From assembly GCA_028292065.1 (NCBI GenBank), contig JAQGNC010000155.1:1-15783 (forward strand): 15,783 nt of DNA, in the 5' to 3' direction. This document shows positions 7,105 through 14,293 of the stretch, in pieces. The notes beneath the pieces are model-generated. The model was given only the letters and a program-made list of their open reading frames with translations, was not told the DNA's origin and searched no databases. This DNA is from Betaproteobacteria bacterium. Its GTDB lineage: Bacteria; Pseudomonadota; Gammaproteobacteria; Burkholderiales; SG8-41. The number at the start of each line of letters is the position of its first letter. Position 1 is the first letter of the stretch. Position numbers and translations under genes: made by a program.

Positions 7105-8188
7105 GCCGTTCAGCGCCCAACTGGGTCGCCATCCAGTCCGCCGTCTGGTCGCGGTAGCGGTACCACAGATTGTTCACCACGTGATTCCCGCCTTCGATGA
7201 TGGACAGCACGCACGGCCCGGAGACTTCCGCCGCGAGCTTTCTGGCTTCGTCAGGCGAGGTCAGGCGGTCCTTGGTGCCGGCGACGATGTAGATCGGGCA
7301 CTTGATGTTCTTCGCAAAGCCTTTGAGCGTCATGCGCGCGGCGACCTTGCTCGCCTCATCGAGGTCCTTGCTGTGCGAGCGCACGCGGAACGCTTCGACG
7401 TTGATGATCGGGCGCCCTTCGAAGGTCGGCTTGCGCTCGTACGCGCCCGAGAGCGCGACGCACGCCTTGATGCGCTTTTCGAAAGCCGCGGCGCGCGGCG
7501 CGTAATAACCGCCGAGCGAAACGCCCCACACCCCGACGCGCGACACGTCGAGGTCTTCGCGCGTCTCGAGATAATCGATGACCGCGCCGACGGGTTTCTC
7601 GTATTCGGGGCACATCGCGAAATCATATTCCGCTTCGCCCTGGCCCGGACCGTCGAAGGCGAGCGTGGCGAGCCCGCGCTTCAGGAAGCGGTTCTCGTAA
7701 TCGTCCATCTCCTCTTTCGCCGAATCGAGCCCCATGCACATCACCACGATCGGCGGCTTCGCGACGCCCAGGGGCTTGCGCAGGTTGCCGTAGAGATGCT
7801 TGCCTTCGTACGGAATCGCCACGCGCTCGCCGGGCGGGCGTAAGTGCGGCAGCGCTTTGGTCCGACACTCGACCGCTTTCAGGTTCGCCTGCTTCAGCTG
7901 CGCCATGTCGTTGACGAAGAGAAACTTGCCGAAGTGGTAGCACACCCCGGCGCGCGTCCAGTGCTCGCCCGCCGAGAGATTGAAACCTTCGGCGTGGGCT
8001 TTGTTGCCGAGCTCTTCGTGCAGCGCCGCGCGCTTGCTCCACGCGCTGCACCAGTCTTCCCAGCGCTCGATACCCGCAGTCACTTCCTGGAAGTCGGTGA
8101 GCGGGACGCCGTTGATGACGAAACGCGGCGCCCAGTGCGATATGGCGGACTGGACGCGCTCGTCTTTGCTGCCTTGTGGAATATCCAT
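7100..8188 (-). CDS. Alpha/beta hydrolase H1, DHPON hydrolase/FrsA-like
   Basis: The product is 362 residues. A helical N-terminal domain (about 1-120) precedes an alpha/beta-hydrolase core. The nucleophile is Ser224 in WGVSLGGYY, the acid is probably Asp307 (GTKDRLTS) and the base His336 (GGNHVVNN). The GLDSAKEE segment (153-160) matches the position of an extra catalytic glutamate known in 2,6-dihydroxypseudooxynicotine hydrolase, a C-C bond hydrolase of nicotine breakdown and the nearest characterised relative I recognise. FDGPGQGEAEY is a family signature. No signal peptide is present, so it is cytoplasmic. The ATG at 8188 is preferred because AGAGAAG lies just upstream and because its paralogues start at the same place; an in-frame TTG at 8203 is an alternative. 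The C-terminus ends in an octamer repeat that supplies the stop. Substrate unknown. Confidence 0.9.
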   Translation of the reverse strand: MDIPQGSKDERVQSAISHWAPRFVINGVPLTDFQEVTAGIERWEDWCSAWSKRAALHEELGNKAHAEGFNLSAGEHWTRAGVCYHFGKFLFVNDMAQLKQANLKAVECRTKALPHLRPPGERVAIPYEGKHLYGNLRKPLGVAKPPIVVMCMGLDSAKEEMDDYENRFLKRGLATLAFDGPGQGEAEYDFAMCPEYEKPVGAVIDYLETREDLDVSRVGVWGVSLGGYYAPRAAAFEKRIKACVALSGAYERKPTFEGRPIINVEAFRVRSHSKDLDEASKVAARMTLKGFAKNIKCPIYIVAGTKDRLTSPDEARKLAAEVSGPCVLSIIEGGNHVVNNLWYRYRDQTADWMATQLGAERR

Positions 8189-8258
8189 GTTCTTCTCTTT
8201 CAAAAGTCCGCCGAGCGTGAGCCCGCCGGGTACGCGATTCGCCCTTGAGCGTCGTCCT

Positions 8259-9782
8259 TCACGCTGCCCCCACGTTCAACCCCGGGAGCGACCATTCCTT
8301 GACCGCCATCGGGGCGAGCACCGGTTTGCCCAGCAGGGGCGAGGTCACGAGGTAAAGGCCGGACCCGGTGCCGACCCACATGAGCTTGCGGTCCCACTCG
8401 ACGAAGACCGCGTCGGTGTCGCGCGGGTAACTGAGGTAATCGTCGAGGCTGCCGGGCTGGGGCGGCACGAAATAACCGCTGTTGCGAGGCTTGCTCGGAT
8501 CGCGGATGTCGTAGAGCTGTAGCCCCGCGTTGAAGAACGAGTACGCAGTGAAATTCGGATCGGCTTTGCCCGGCGCTTTCAGGTGCGGCGGATTGTGCGG
8601 CCCGAAACGCCCGCGCTTGTCGCAGTAGTCCCGGTACGGCGCGTCCTGCGGCGGCTGCGGAACCGGCAACTCGGCGATCGCGCGAGGGCTCGCGGGATTT
8701 CGCACGTCGACCACGATCGACGGCTGGTACGCCTCGTTACAGTCGGGGTTGAGCACTTCGGGATTGGTGATGACGAAGCCGCGATCGAGGCGCGCGATGT
8801 CGATCGTGTGGAACGGGATCGCCCCCGCTTTGAGCGGCGGATTGAAGCGCGACACGAGCTTCGGATTGCGGATGTCGGTGAGATCGTGAACGACCATCCC
8901 GAAGCTGCCGTAAGCGCTGTAGCCGTAGCGCCCGCCATCCTCGACGCGCCGGGGCACGTACATCGGCCCGTGCAGGCTGGTGAACGAGGTCTTGTCGCCA
9001 TACTCGCGCCATTTGCGGTAAGCGTCTTCCTCGCCCTGCTTCTGTCCCGGCACCCACGAGTTCGACACGAACTTCGGTTTCGCGGGGTCGGACGCGTCGA
9101 TGATCTGGATGCCGTTGGTGTAATACCGGAAGAACGCCTCCATGTTCGTGAAGGTGTTGTCGGGTCCGGTGTCCAGATACGCGTACTGCCCGCCGTCGTA
9201 GTAGTTGCGGTGCGTGCCGGAACCCGTCTGCACTTCGCGCTTCGGGTCGCCCTGGTCGCAGCTCCACTCGGACAGGAGGACGAGCTTTGCAGGGTCCGAC
9301 GCATCATAGAAGCGCACGCCGCGCAAGCCCTTCTGCTCGATGTTGCGCTTGATGAGCGCCGGGTTGTCGTACTTCCCGTGAGGCCACTCCTTCGTCGAAA
9401 ATGTGCCCATCGACCCGTGGCCGGTCATGAGGATCCACTTGCCGAGCTTGCGGTTGAACGCGAGCTGCACCTGGCCGCTCGCGTACGCGCCTTTGTTGAT
9501 GACCACCGGCTTCGTCGGCTCGGTCACCTCGATCACGTCGCGACGGTTGAAGAGGAATCGCCGCGAGCCGATCGACATCATCTGCATCTTCGATCCGCGC
9601 TCCTCGCCCGGATCGAAATGCGCCAGCACGTCGGTGTTGCTGCGGTACATGTTCCGGTCGAGGTAAGGCAGGCTCGTCGGGCGCACGTGCGGGTGGCGGT
9701 TCGCATAAGCGAGCGGGACCGCTCCGGCCACGCCGAGCGCAGCGCCGAATTTCAACAGATCGCGTCGTTTGTTCTCGCTCAT
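8259..9782 (-). CDS. Tat-exported LVIVD-repeat beta-propeller protein
   Basis: The product is 507 residues. The N-terminus MSENKRRDLLKFGAALGVAG carries a twin-arginine motif (Arg6-Arg7 followed by DLLK) and a hydrophobic stretch ending near Ala27. This predicts export of the folded protein, often a sign of a bound cofactor or metal. At least five propeller-type repeats are visible: VRFYDASDPAKLVLLSEW (156-173), IQIIDASDPAKPKFVS (225-240), MVVHDLTDIRNPKLVS (296-311), IVVDVRNPASPRAIAE (356-371) and LQLYDIRDPSKPRNSG (421-436). Histidines 191, 271, 325, 396 and 400 fall in loops between blades. The stop of upstream gene H2 is only 10 bases away, so they are probably co-translated. A 70-base gap to H1 follows, with no clear element. 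No enzymatic function is established for this family as far as I know. Confidence 0.87.
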   Translation of the reverse strand: MSENKRRDLLKFGAALGVAGAVPLAYANRHPHVRPTSLPYLDRNMYRSNTDVLAHFDPGEERGSKMQMMSIGSRRFLFNRRDVIEVTEPTKPVVINKGAYASGQVQLAFNRKLGKWILMTGHGSMGTFSTKEWPHGKYDNPALIKRNIEQKGLRGVRFYDASDPAKLVLLSEWSCDQGDPKREVQTGSGTHRNYYDGGQYAYLDTGPDNTFTNMEAFFRYYTNGIQIIDASDPAKPKFVSNSWVPGQKQGEEDAYRKWREYGDKTSFTSLHGPMYVPRRVEDGGRYGYSAYGSFGMVVHDLTDIRNPKLVSRFNPPLKAGAIPFHTIDIARLDRGFVITNPEVLNPDCNEAYQPSIVVDVRNPASPRAIAELPVPQPPQDAPYRDYCDKRGRFGPHNPPHLKAPGKADPNFTAYSFFNAGLQLYDIRDPSKPRNSGYFVPPQPGSLDDYLSYPRDTDAVFVEWDRKLMWVGTGSGLYLVTSPLLGKPVLAPMAVKEWSLPGLNVGAA

Positions 9783-9792
9783 TTCGCTTTGC

Positions 9793-10875
9793 TTATGTTT
9801 TCGGAACGCTCAACTGCTGCGCCATCCAGTCCGCGGCCTGGGTCTGGTACATATAGCGCCGGTTGTTCACGACGTGATTGCCGCCCTGCACGATCTGCAG
9901 GACTTTCGGGCCCGCGACTTCGGCTGCGATGCGCTCAGCGTTCGCCGGAGGCGTGAGGCGATCGAGCTCGCCCGCGACGATGTAGATCGGGCACGTGATG
10001 TTCATCGCCGCGCCTTCGAGGGTCAGGGTCTTCGCTTTCTCACGCGCTTCTTCCATGGTCCTGCTGTGGCTGCGCACGCGGAAAGCTTCGCGCGAAAGTT
10101 CGTTGCGGCCGTCGAAGATCTCGACCCACGAATACGGGCCCGAGAAAGAAAGGCACGCTTTGAGGCGCTTGTCGAAAGCGGCGGCGCGCGCGGAGTAGTA
10201 ACCGCCGAGCGACACCCCCATGATGCCGATGCGCTCGGGGTCGAGATCGGCGCGTGATTTGATGTACTCGATCACCGCCTGGACCGGCGCCTCGTAATCG
10301 CCGCGGATCGGCAGGTCGTACTCGGCTTCGCCCTGTCCGGGACCGTCGAAGACGAGGGTCGCCATGCCGCGCTGGAGGAAGATGTCTTCGTAGACGTCGA
10401 GCTCTTCCTTGGTCGAGTCCAGGCCCACGCACATGATCACGACCGCCGGCGTGTCGATGCCTTCGGGGCGGCGCAGGATGCCGTAGAGCTCGCGGCTTTC
10501 GTAAGGAATCGCGACGCGCTCGCCCGGCGGATCGAGATACGGCAGCGCGAGGTTGCGGCATTCGACGACTTTTTCATGCGCGGCGCGCATCTGGTCGATG
10601 TCGTGCACGAACATGAACTTGCCGAAGTGATAGCACAGCGACGCGCGCGTGAGATGACCCGCCGCCGACAGGGTGTAGCCTTCCGCGAGCGCGTTGCGGC
10701 CGAGATCCTCGTGAACCGCGGCGCGCTTCGACCACACCGCGCACCACTCGTCCCAATGCGTGATCGCCGCGGTGACTTCGTTGAAGTCGTCGAGCGGAAC
10801 GCCGGCCGACACGAAGCGCGGCGCCCAGTTGTGGATCGCGATCTCGACGCGTTTGTCTTTGGTTGTTGCGTTCAT
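9793..10875 (-). CDS. Alpha/beta hydrolase H2, DHPON hydrolase/FrsA-like
   Basis: The product is 360 residues and aligns with H1 and H3 over its full length. The likely triad is Ser222 (MGVSLGGYY), Asp305 (GELDRLTP) and His334 (GGNHVVNN). GLDSTKEE (151-158) holds the extra glutamate expected for this C-C hydrolase-like group, and FDGPGQGEAEY is conserved. The ATG at 10875 is chosen because the next residues (NATTKDKRVEIA) line up with the paralogues. Upstream codons back to a TTG at 10902 come from an AT-rich TTTGACTTTTGAC-type run, not from protein. The ribosome site is weak (GAG only). A 166-base gap with two palindromic repeats separates it from the TctC gene upstream, so it may have its own expression level. 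The downstream propeller gene follows after 10 bases. Substrate unknown. Confidence 0.9.
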   Translation of the reverse strand: MNATTKDKRVEIAIHNWAPRFVSAGVPLDDFNEVTAAITHWDEWCAVWSKRAAVHEDLGRNALAEGYTLSAAGHLTRASLCYHFGKFMFVHDIDQMRAAHEKVVECRNLALPYLDPPGERVAIPYESRELYGILRRPEGIDTPAVVIMCVGLDSTKEELDVYEDIFLQRGMATLVFDGPGQGEAEYDLPIRGDYEAPVQAVIEYIKSRADLDPERIGIMGVSLGGYYSARAAAFDKRLKACLSFSGPYSWVEIFDGRNELSREAFRVRSHSRTMEEAREKAKTLTLEGAAMNITCPIYIVAGELDRLTPPANAERIAAEVAGPKVLQIVQGGNHVVNNRRYMYQTQAADWMAQQLSVPKT

Positions 10876-10910
10876 AAGCTCAAAGTCAAAAGTCAAAAAC
10901 AAAAATCAAA

Positions 10911-11026
10911 ATGGATCCTGGATCGGGCCCGCGTTGCGGGCTGGTCCAGGACGACGCGCCGGGATGCACGTCGCGTCGAATGGATCCTGGATCGCGCTCG
11001 CGCCGCGAGCTCGTCCAGGATGACGC
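10911..11026. repeat. Pair of 47-base REP-like palindromic elements
   Basis: Two 47-base units, 10911..10957 and 10980..11026, begin with ATGGATCCTGGATCG and end with GTCCAGGAYGACGCG, 69 bases apart start to start. In each the ends pair (TCCTGGA with TCCAGGA) around a variable inner hairpin: CCCGC/GCGGG in the first and GCTCGCG/CGCGAGC in the second. Such compensated inner stems suggest that the fold is what is kept. The rest of the 166-base gap (10876..11041) is an AT-rich TTTGACTTTTGAC-like stretch at 10881..10910. I see no convincing promoter in it. Confidence 0.85.
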
Positions 11027-11041
11027 GACGTATTCGTCGCG

Positions 11042-12025
11042 TCAGTTGATGCGGGCGCCCGCGGCGATCAGCACTTTCGCGAAACGCTTCACTTCGGTCC
11101 GGATGAAAGCGTCGAACTCTTCGGGCGTCGTCGGCGCGGGTGTCGCGCCCTGCGACAGCAGGCGCTCTTTCATGTCGGCAAGGCTGAGGATGCGAACGAC
11201 TTCCCTGTTGAGCATGTCCACGACCGGACGCGGCGTCTTTGCCGACACGAGCAAGCCGTACCACTGATCGTATTCGAACCCCGGGAGGCCCGCTTCGGCA
11301 ACCGTCGGCAGGTTCGGGAACATCGGCGAGCGCGTGGCGGTGCTGACCGCGAGCGCGACGACCCTGCCTGCCTTGACCTGCCCGGCCGCGACGAGGATCG
11401 GGGTGAAACAGAACTCGACCCTGCCCGCCATGGTTTCGTTGAGCGATTCGGGAGCGCCTTTGTAAGGCACGTGAGTGGCGTCGAAACCCGCGGCGAGCTT
11501 GAACATCTCGCCGTTGATCTGGGTGCCGCTGCCGATGCCGGCGGAGCTGAAATTGAACGTACCCTGCTTCGACTTCGCGAGCGCGATGAGCTCTTTGACC
11601 GATTTGACCCCGAGCGAAGGCGCGACGACGAGCAGGTTCGGCACGCTCGCCACCCGCGACACGCCGGCGAAATCGCGCACCGTGTCGTACGAGAGCTTCG
11701 AGTAGAGGGTGGCGTTGCCCGCGTGGCCGGTCGAGACCATCAGCAGCGTATGCCCGTCCGGGTTCGCGGCGAGCACGTACTCGGAAGCGATCGTCCCGCC
11801 CGCGCTCGGCCTGTTGTCCACCACGATCTGCTGGCCCCAGTTCTGCGTCATCTTCTCGCCGGTCCAGCGCGCGAGGATGTCGGTCTGGCTGCCGGTCGAG
11901 AAAGGCACGAGCATGCGGATCGGCTTGACCGGAAACTTGCGCTCCTGCGCGCCCGCATCGAGCGCGACGGCCGCGCTCAACAACACACCGGATAGAACCG
12001 CCGCCGTCGAACGATTGCAACGCAT
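11042..12025 (-). CDS. TctC/Bug-family periplasmic solute receptor B
   Basis: The product is 327 residues, the standard Bug/TctC length. These receptors bind carboxylates or other small organic solutes in the periplasm, classically for tripartite tricarboxylate transporters. The signal peptide covers about residues 1-26 (ending ALDAGA). Typical elements follow: KPIRMLVPFSTGSQTDILAR with the ligand-loop Asp, VVDNRPSAGGTIAS, SAGIGSGTQINGEMFK, HVPYKGAPESL and LPTVAEAGLPGFEYDQWYG. The ATG at 12025 follows GAGGAGAGG at good spacing; the open frame continuing upstream is a shadow of the neighbouring receptor gene. It lies 26 bases after the paralogue receptor A. No TctA or TctB membrane gene is in the window, so the protein either uses a transporter encoded elsewhere or acts as a sensor. 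Confidence 0.95.
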   Translation of the reverse strand: MRCNRSTAAVLSGVLLSAAVALDAGAQERKFPVKPIRMLVPFSTGSQTDILARWTGEKMTQNWGQQIVVDNRPSAGGTIASEYVLAANPDGHTLLMVSTGHAGNATLYSKLSYDTVRDFAGVSRVASVPNLLVVAPSLGVKSVKELIALAKSKQGTFNFSSAGIGSGTQINGEMFKLAAGFDATHVPYKGAPESLNETMAGRVEFCFTPILVAAGQVKAGRVVALAVSTATRSPMFPNLPTVAEAGLPGFEYDQWYGLLVSAKTPRPVVDMLNREVVRILSLADMKERLLSQGATPAPTTPEEFDAFIRTEVKRFAKVLIAAGARIN

Positions 12026-12051
12026 CGTGCCTCTCCTCGGGTTATGGCCTT

Positions 12052-13026
12052 CTAGTCGGCGCGCGCGCCGGAGGCTTTGATCACTTTGGCCAGCTTGTCG
12101 ATCTCGACCCTGATGAAGGCGTCGAACTGCTCGGGGGTGCTCGGTTTCGCGACCGCGCCCTGGGTCTGGAAAGTCTTGCGCACGTCGGGCAGGTCGAGCA
12201 CGCGTGCGACTTCCTTCGACAGCTGGTCGAGGATCGGCTTCGGCGTATTGCGAGGCGCGAGCATGCCGTACCACTGGTCGTAGTCGAAGCCCGGCAGCGC
12301 GGCTTCGGCGACGGTGGGCACGTCCGGCAGCACCGGCGAGCGCGTCGCCGTGCTCACCGCGAGCGCGAGCAGGCGGCCTTCCTTGACGAAAGGCGTCGCG
12401 GGCACGAGCGGCGAGAAGAAATACTGGATGCGCCCGGTCATCGTGTCGGTGAGCGCCTCGGGCGTGCCTTTGTACGGCACGTGCACGACGTTCACGCCGG
12501 CGACGACCTTGAACTGCTCGCCGTTGATGTGCGTGCCGCTGCCGATGCCCGCCGACCCGAAGTTGATCGTGCCCGGTTTCTGCTTCGCCAGCGCGATCAG
12601 GTCTTTGACCGATTTGACGCCGAGGGACGGCGCGACGACGAGCACGTTCGGAACGCTCGCGAGCTGCGACACGCCGGCGAAATCGCGCAGGGTGTTGAAA
12701 GGCAGGCGCGTGTAGAGGGTCGCGTTGATCGCATGACCGACCGAGTGAACCATCAGGGTATGGCCGTCGGCAGGCGCAGCGGCGACGATGCCGGCCGCGA
12801 TCGTGCCCCCCGCGCTCGGGCGGTTGTCGATGACGACCTGCTGGCCCCAGCTCTCGTTCATCTTCTGCCCGACGAGCCGCGCGAGGATGTCGGTCTGGCT
12901 GCCCGCCGAGAACGGCACGATCATGCGGATCGGCTTGGATGGAAACTTCTGCTGCTGCGCGTGCGCAGCGATCGACGCTGCTCCCAACAAAAGCGCGACT
13001 GCGGCGCTTCGACCTTCGAACTTCAT
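12052..13026 (-). CDS. TctC/Bug-family periplasmic solute receptor A
   Basis: The product is 324 residues. The signal peptide MKFEGRSAAVALLLGAASIA ends near AHA at residue 23. Family landmarks are KPIRMIVPFSAGSQTDILAR, VIDNRPSAGGTIA, PSLGVKSVKDLIALAK, SAGIGSGTHINGEQFK, HVPYKGTPEAL and VPTVAEAALPGFDYDQWYG. It is a close tandem paralogue of receptor B: the two share the unusual SQTDILAR loop and QWYG segment, so they probably bind related ligands. The ATG at 13026 is taken because AAGGAG sits 5 bases upstream; a GTG two codons earlier is less likely. It begins 33 bases after hydrolase H3, which implies co-transcription. Confidence 0.95.
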   Translation of the reverse strand: MKFEGRSAAVALLLGAASIAAHAQQQKFPSKPIRMIVPFSAGSQTDILARLVGQKMNESWGQQVVIDNRPSAGGTIAAGIVAAAPADGHTLMVHSVGHAINATLYTRLPFNTLRDFAGVSQLASVPNVLVVAPSLGVKSVKDLIALAKQKPGTINFGSAGIGSGTHINGEQFKVVAGVNVVHVPYKGTPEALTDTMTGRIQYFFSPLVPATPFVKEGRLLALAVSTATRSPVLPDVPTVAEAALPGFDYDQWYGMLAPRNTPKPILDQLSKEVARVLDLPDVRKTFQTQGAVAKPSTPEQFDAFIRVEIDKLAKVIKASGARAD

Positions 13027-13059
13027 CGTCACTCCTTGCCTCGATGCTCGCGCCGGACC

Positions 13060-14139
13060 TTACCGGGCGGGCTGCACGCCGAGCTGCCGCGCCATCCAGT
13101 CGGCAGACTGCGTGCGGTAGCGATAACCGCGGTTGTTCGCGACGTGGTTGCCGTCGTCGATGAGCAGCAGCTCGACCGGCCCGCTCGCTTCGCGCGCGAG
13201 CCGCTCGCCGTCCTGCCACGGCACGATGCGGTCCTGCTTGCCGGCGACGACGAAAAGCGGGCACGTGATGTTCGACGCGACGGCTTTGAGGGTCAGGCGC
13301 CTGCCGTATTCGTGCGCCTCTTCAGGCGTCGCGCATTTCGCCCGCACGCGGAACGCTTCGCGAGTGAGCGGGTTCATCTGCGGCCACAGATCGGCCCAGT
13401 CGTAAGGGCCCGACAGCGATATGCACGCTTTCACACGCTTTTCGAAACCCGCTGCGCGAGCGGCGTAGTAGCCGCCGAGGGACACGCCCCACAGGCCGAT
13501 CGCGGCGGTGTCGACGTCGGTGCGGCGCTCGACCCAGTCGACCACGCTTTTCACCGGCGCTTCATAGTCGCCGCGGATGCGCAGCTCGTACTCCGCTTCG
13601 CCCTGCCCCGGACCGTCGAACGCGAGTGTCGCCATGCCGCGCGCGAGAAAAACCGATTCGTACGCGTCCATCTCTTCTTTCGCCGAATCGAGCCCCATGC
13701 ACATCACGACGACCGGCGGGCGCGCGACGCCGCGCGGTTTACGCAGGATGCCGTAGAGGCGGGTGCCTTCGTAAGGGATCTCGACGCGCTCGCCCGGTGG
13801 ATCGAGGTGAGCGAGCGCGGCTTCGCGGCACGCCACCGCGTTGCGGTGCGCGGCGCGCATCTCGTCGTAGGCGTGGACGAACACGAACTTGGCGAAGTGA
13901 TAGCAGACGCCCGCGCGGGTCAGGTGCTCGCTCGCCGAAAGCGGGTGGCCCGCGGCGAGCGCCTCGTTGCCGAGCTTCTCGTGCACCGCGGCGCGATTCG
14001 ACCACGCGGCGCACCAATCGTCCCAGCGCTCGACCTGCGAGGTGACGTCCTGGAAGTCGCTGAGCGGAACCCCGTTCGCGACGAAACGCGGCGCCCAGTG
14101 CGCGACCGCGGCTTCGACTCGTGCGTCTCGTTGCGACAT
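13060..14139 (-). CDS. Alpha/beta hydrolase H3, DHPON hydrolase/FrsA-like; first gene of the array
   Basis: The product is 359 residues. It has the same architecture as H1 and H2: a helical N-terminal part (AHWAPRFVANGVPLSDFQDV onward), then the hydrolase core with Ser220 (WGVSLGGYY), Asp303 (GKQDRIVP), His332 (DGNHVANN) and the GLDSAKEE segment (149-156). The region after the nucleophile (SGPYDWADLWPQMNP) differs from H1 and H2, which may change substrate fit. The ATG at 14139 has an excellent ribosome site (GGGAGGAG, 1-6 bases upstream). The gene is first in the minus-strand array and lies directly downstream of a consensus-like promoter that the divergent GntR protein probably controls. 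It is cytoplasmic; substrate unknown. Confidence 0.92.
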   Translation of the reverse strand: MSQRDARVEAAVAHWAPRFVANGVPLSDFQDVTSQVERWDDWCAAWSNRAAVHEKLGNEALAAGHPLSASEHLTRAGVCYHFAKFVFVHAYDEMRAAHRNAVACREAALAHLDPPGERVEIPYEGTRLYGILRKPRGVARPPVVVMCMGLDSAKEEMDAYESVFLARGMATLAFDGPGQGEAEYELRIRGDYEAPVKSVVDWVERRTDVDTAAIGLWGVSLGGYYAARAAGFEKRVKACISLSGPYDWADLWPQMNPLTREAFRVRAKCATPEEAHEYGRRLTLKAVASNITCPLFVVAGKQDRIVPWQDGERLAREASGPVELLLIDDGNHVANNRGYRYRTQSADWMARQLGVQPAR

Positions 14140-14200
14140 GCTCCTCCCGGGGACGGATTGAATTCTTGTGCGACCGCGGATGGACCGGGTCTTTTACCGG

Positions 14201-14229
14201 ATGCTAGGGGGCGCTGAACCAATTGTCAA
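14201..14229 (-). promoter_or_regulatory. Sigma70-like promoter of the minus-strand gene array
   Basis: On the minus strand a perfect -35 TTGACA (14224..14229) is followed, after exactly 17 bases, by TAGCAT (14201..14206), which matches TATAAT at four of six positions. Transcription should start near 14194, leaving a leader of about 55 bases before H3. One GAACCAATTG half-site lies at 14216..14225, within the spacer and -35 edge, where a bound repressor would block polymerase. Confidence 0.75.
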
Positions 14230-14258
14230 CGAATCGAACCAATTGACCTGATTGGTTC
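14216..14258. promoter_or_regulatory. Probable operator: three GAACCAAT half-sites between divergent promoters
   Basis: GAACCAATTG occurs at 14216..14225 and again at 14236..14245, exactly 20 bases apart (about two helical turns). The inverted form ATTGGTTC is at 14251..14258, giving a palindrome GAACCAAT-N7-ATTGGTTC. GntR/FadR-type regulators often use TGGT/ACCA half-sites, so the divergent GntR protein is the obvious candidate to bind here. TGGT followed by N3 and AC at 14253..14261 also partly fits the usual TNGTNNNACNA pattern. The sites cover both promoter regions, so one protein could control both directions. Confidence 0.7.
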
Positions 14259-14271
14259 AACACCGCACAAT
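14243..14271 (+). promoter_or_regulatory. Sigma70-like promoter of the GntR gene
   Basis: TTGACC (14243..14248), a 17-base spacer, then CACAAT (14266..14271), which matches TATAAT at four of six positions. The inverted half-site ATTGGTTC lies in the spacer, which suggests autoregulation. Transcription would start near 14278. This makes the in-frame TTG at 14252 and ATG at 14270 unlikely starts and favours the ATG at 14294. Confidence 0.6.
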
Positions 14272-14293
14272 GCGTCACGATACGAGCGAGACC

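Noticed and set aside
8189..8258. Possible terminator or regulatory element in the propeller-H1 gap
   Set aside because: GC-rich CCGGCGGGC and CGGCGG strings do not form a convincing stem and no T-run follows. Nothing firm is seen.
8583..9956. A 457-codon open frame on the plus strand
   Set aside because: It is antisense to the Tat propeller gene, with a composition typical of mirrored high-GC coding DNA and no recognisable motif.
12026..13264. Apparent long N-terminal extension of receptor B
   Set aside because: Translation upstream of 12025 is a shadow of receptor A and H3. The signal peptide and strong ribosome site fix the start at 12025.
12481..14217. A 578-codon open frame on the plus strand
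   Set aside because: It lies opposite receptor A and hydrolase H3, whose family motifs are unmistakable. The antisense translation is rich in Arg, Ala, His and Val with no domain, as expected from strong third-position GC bias.
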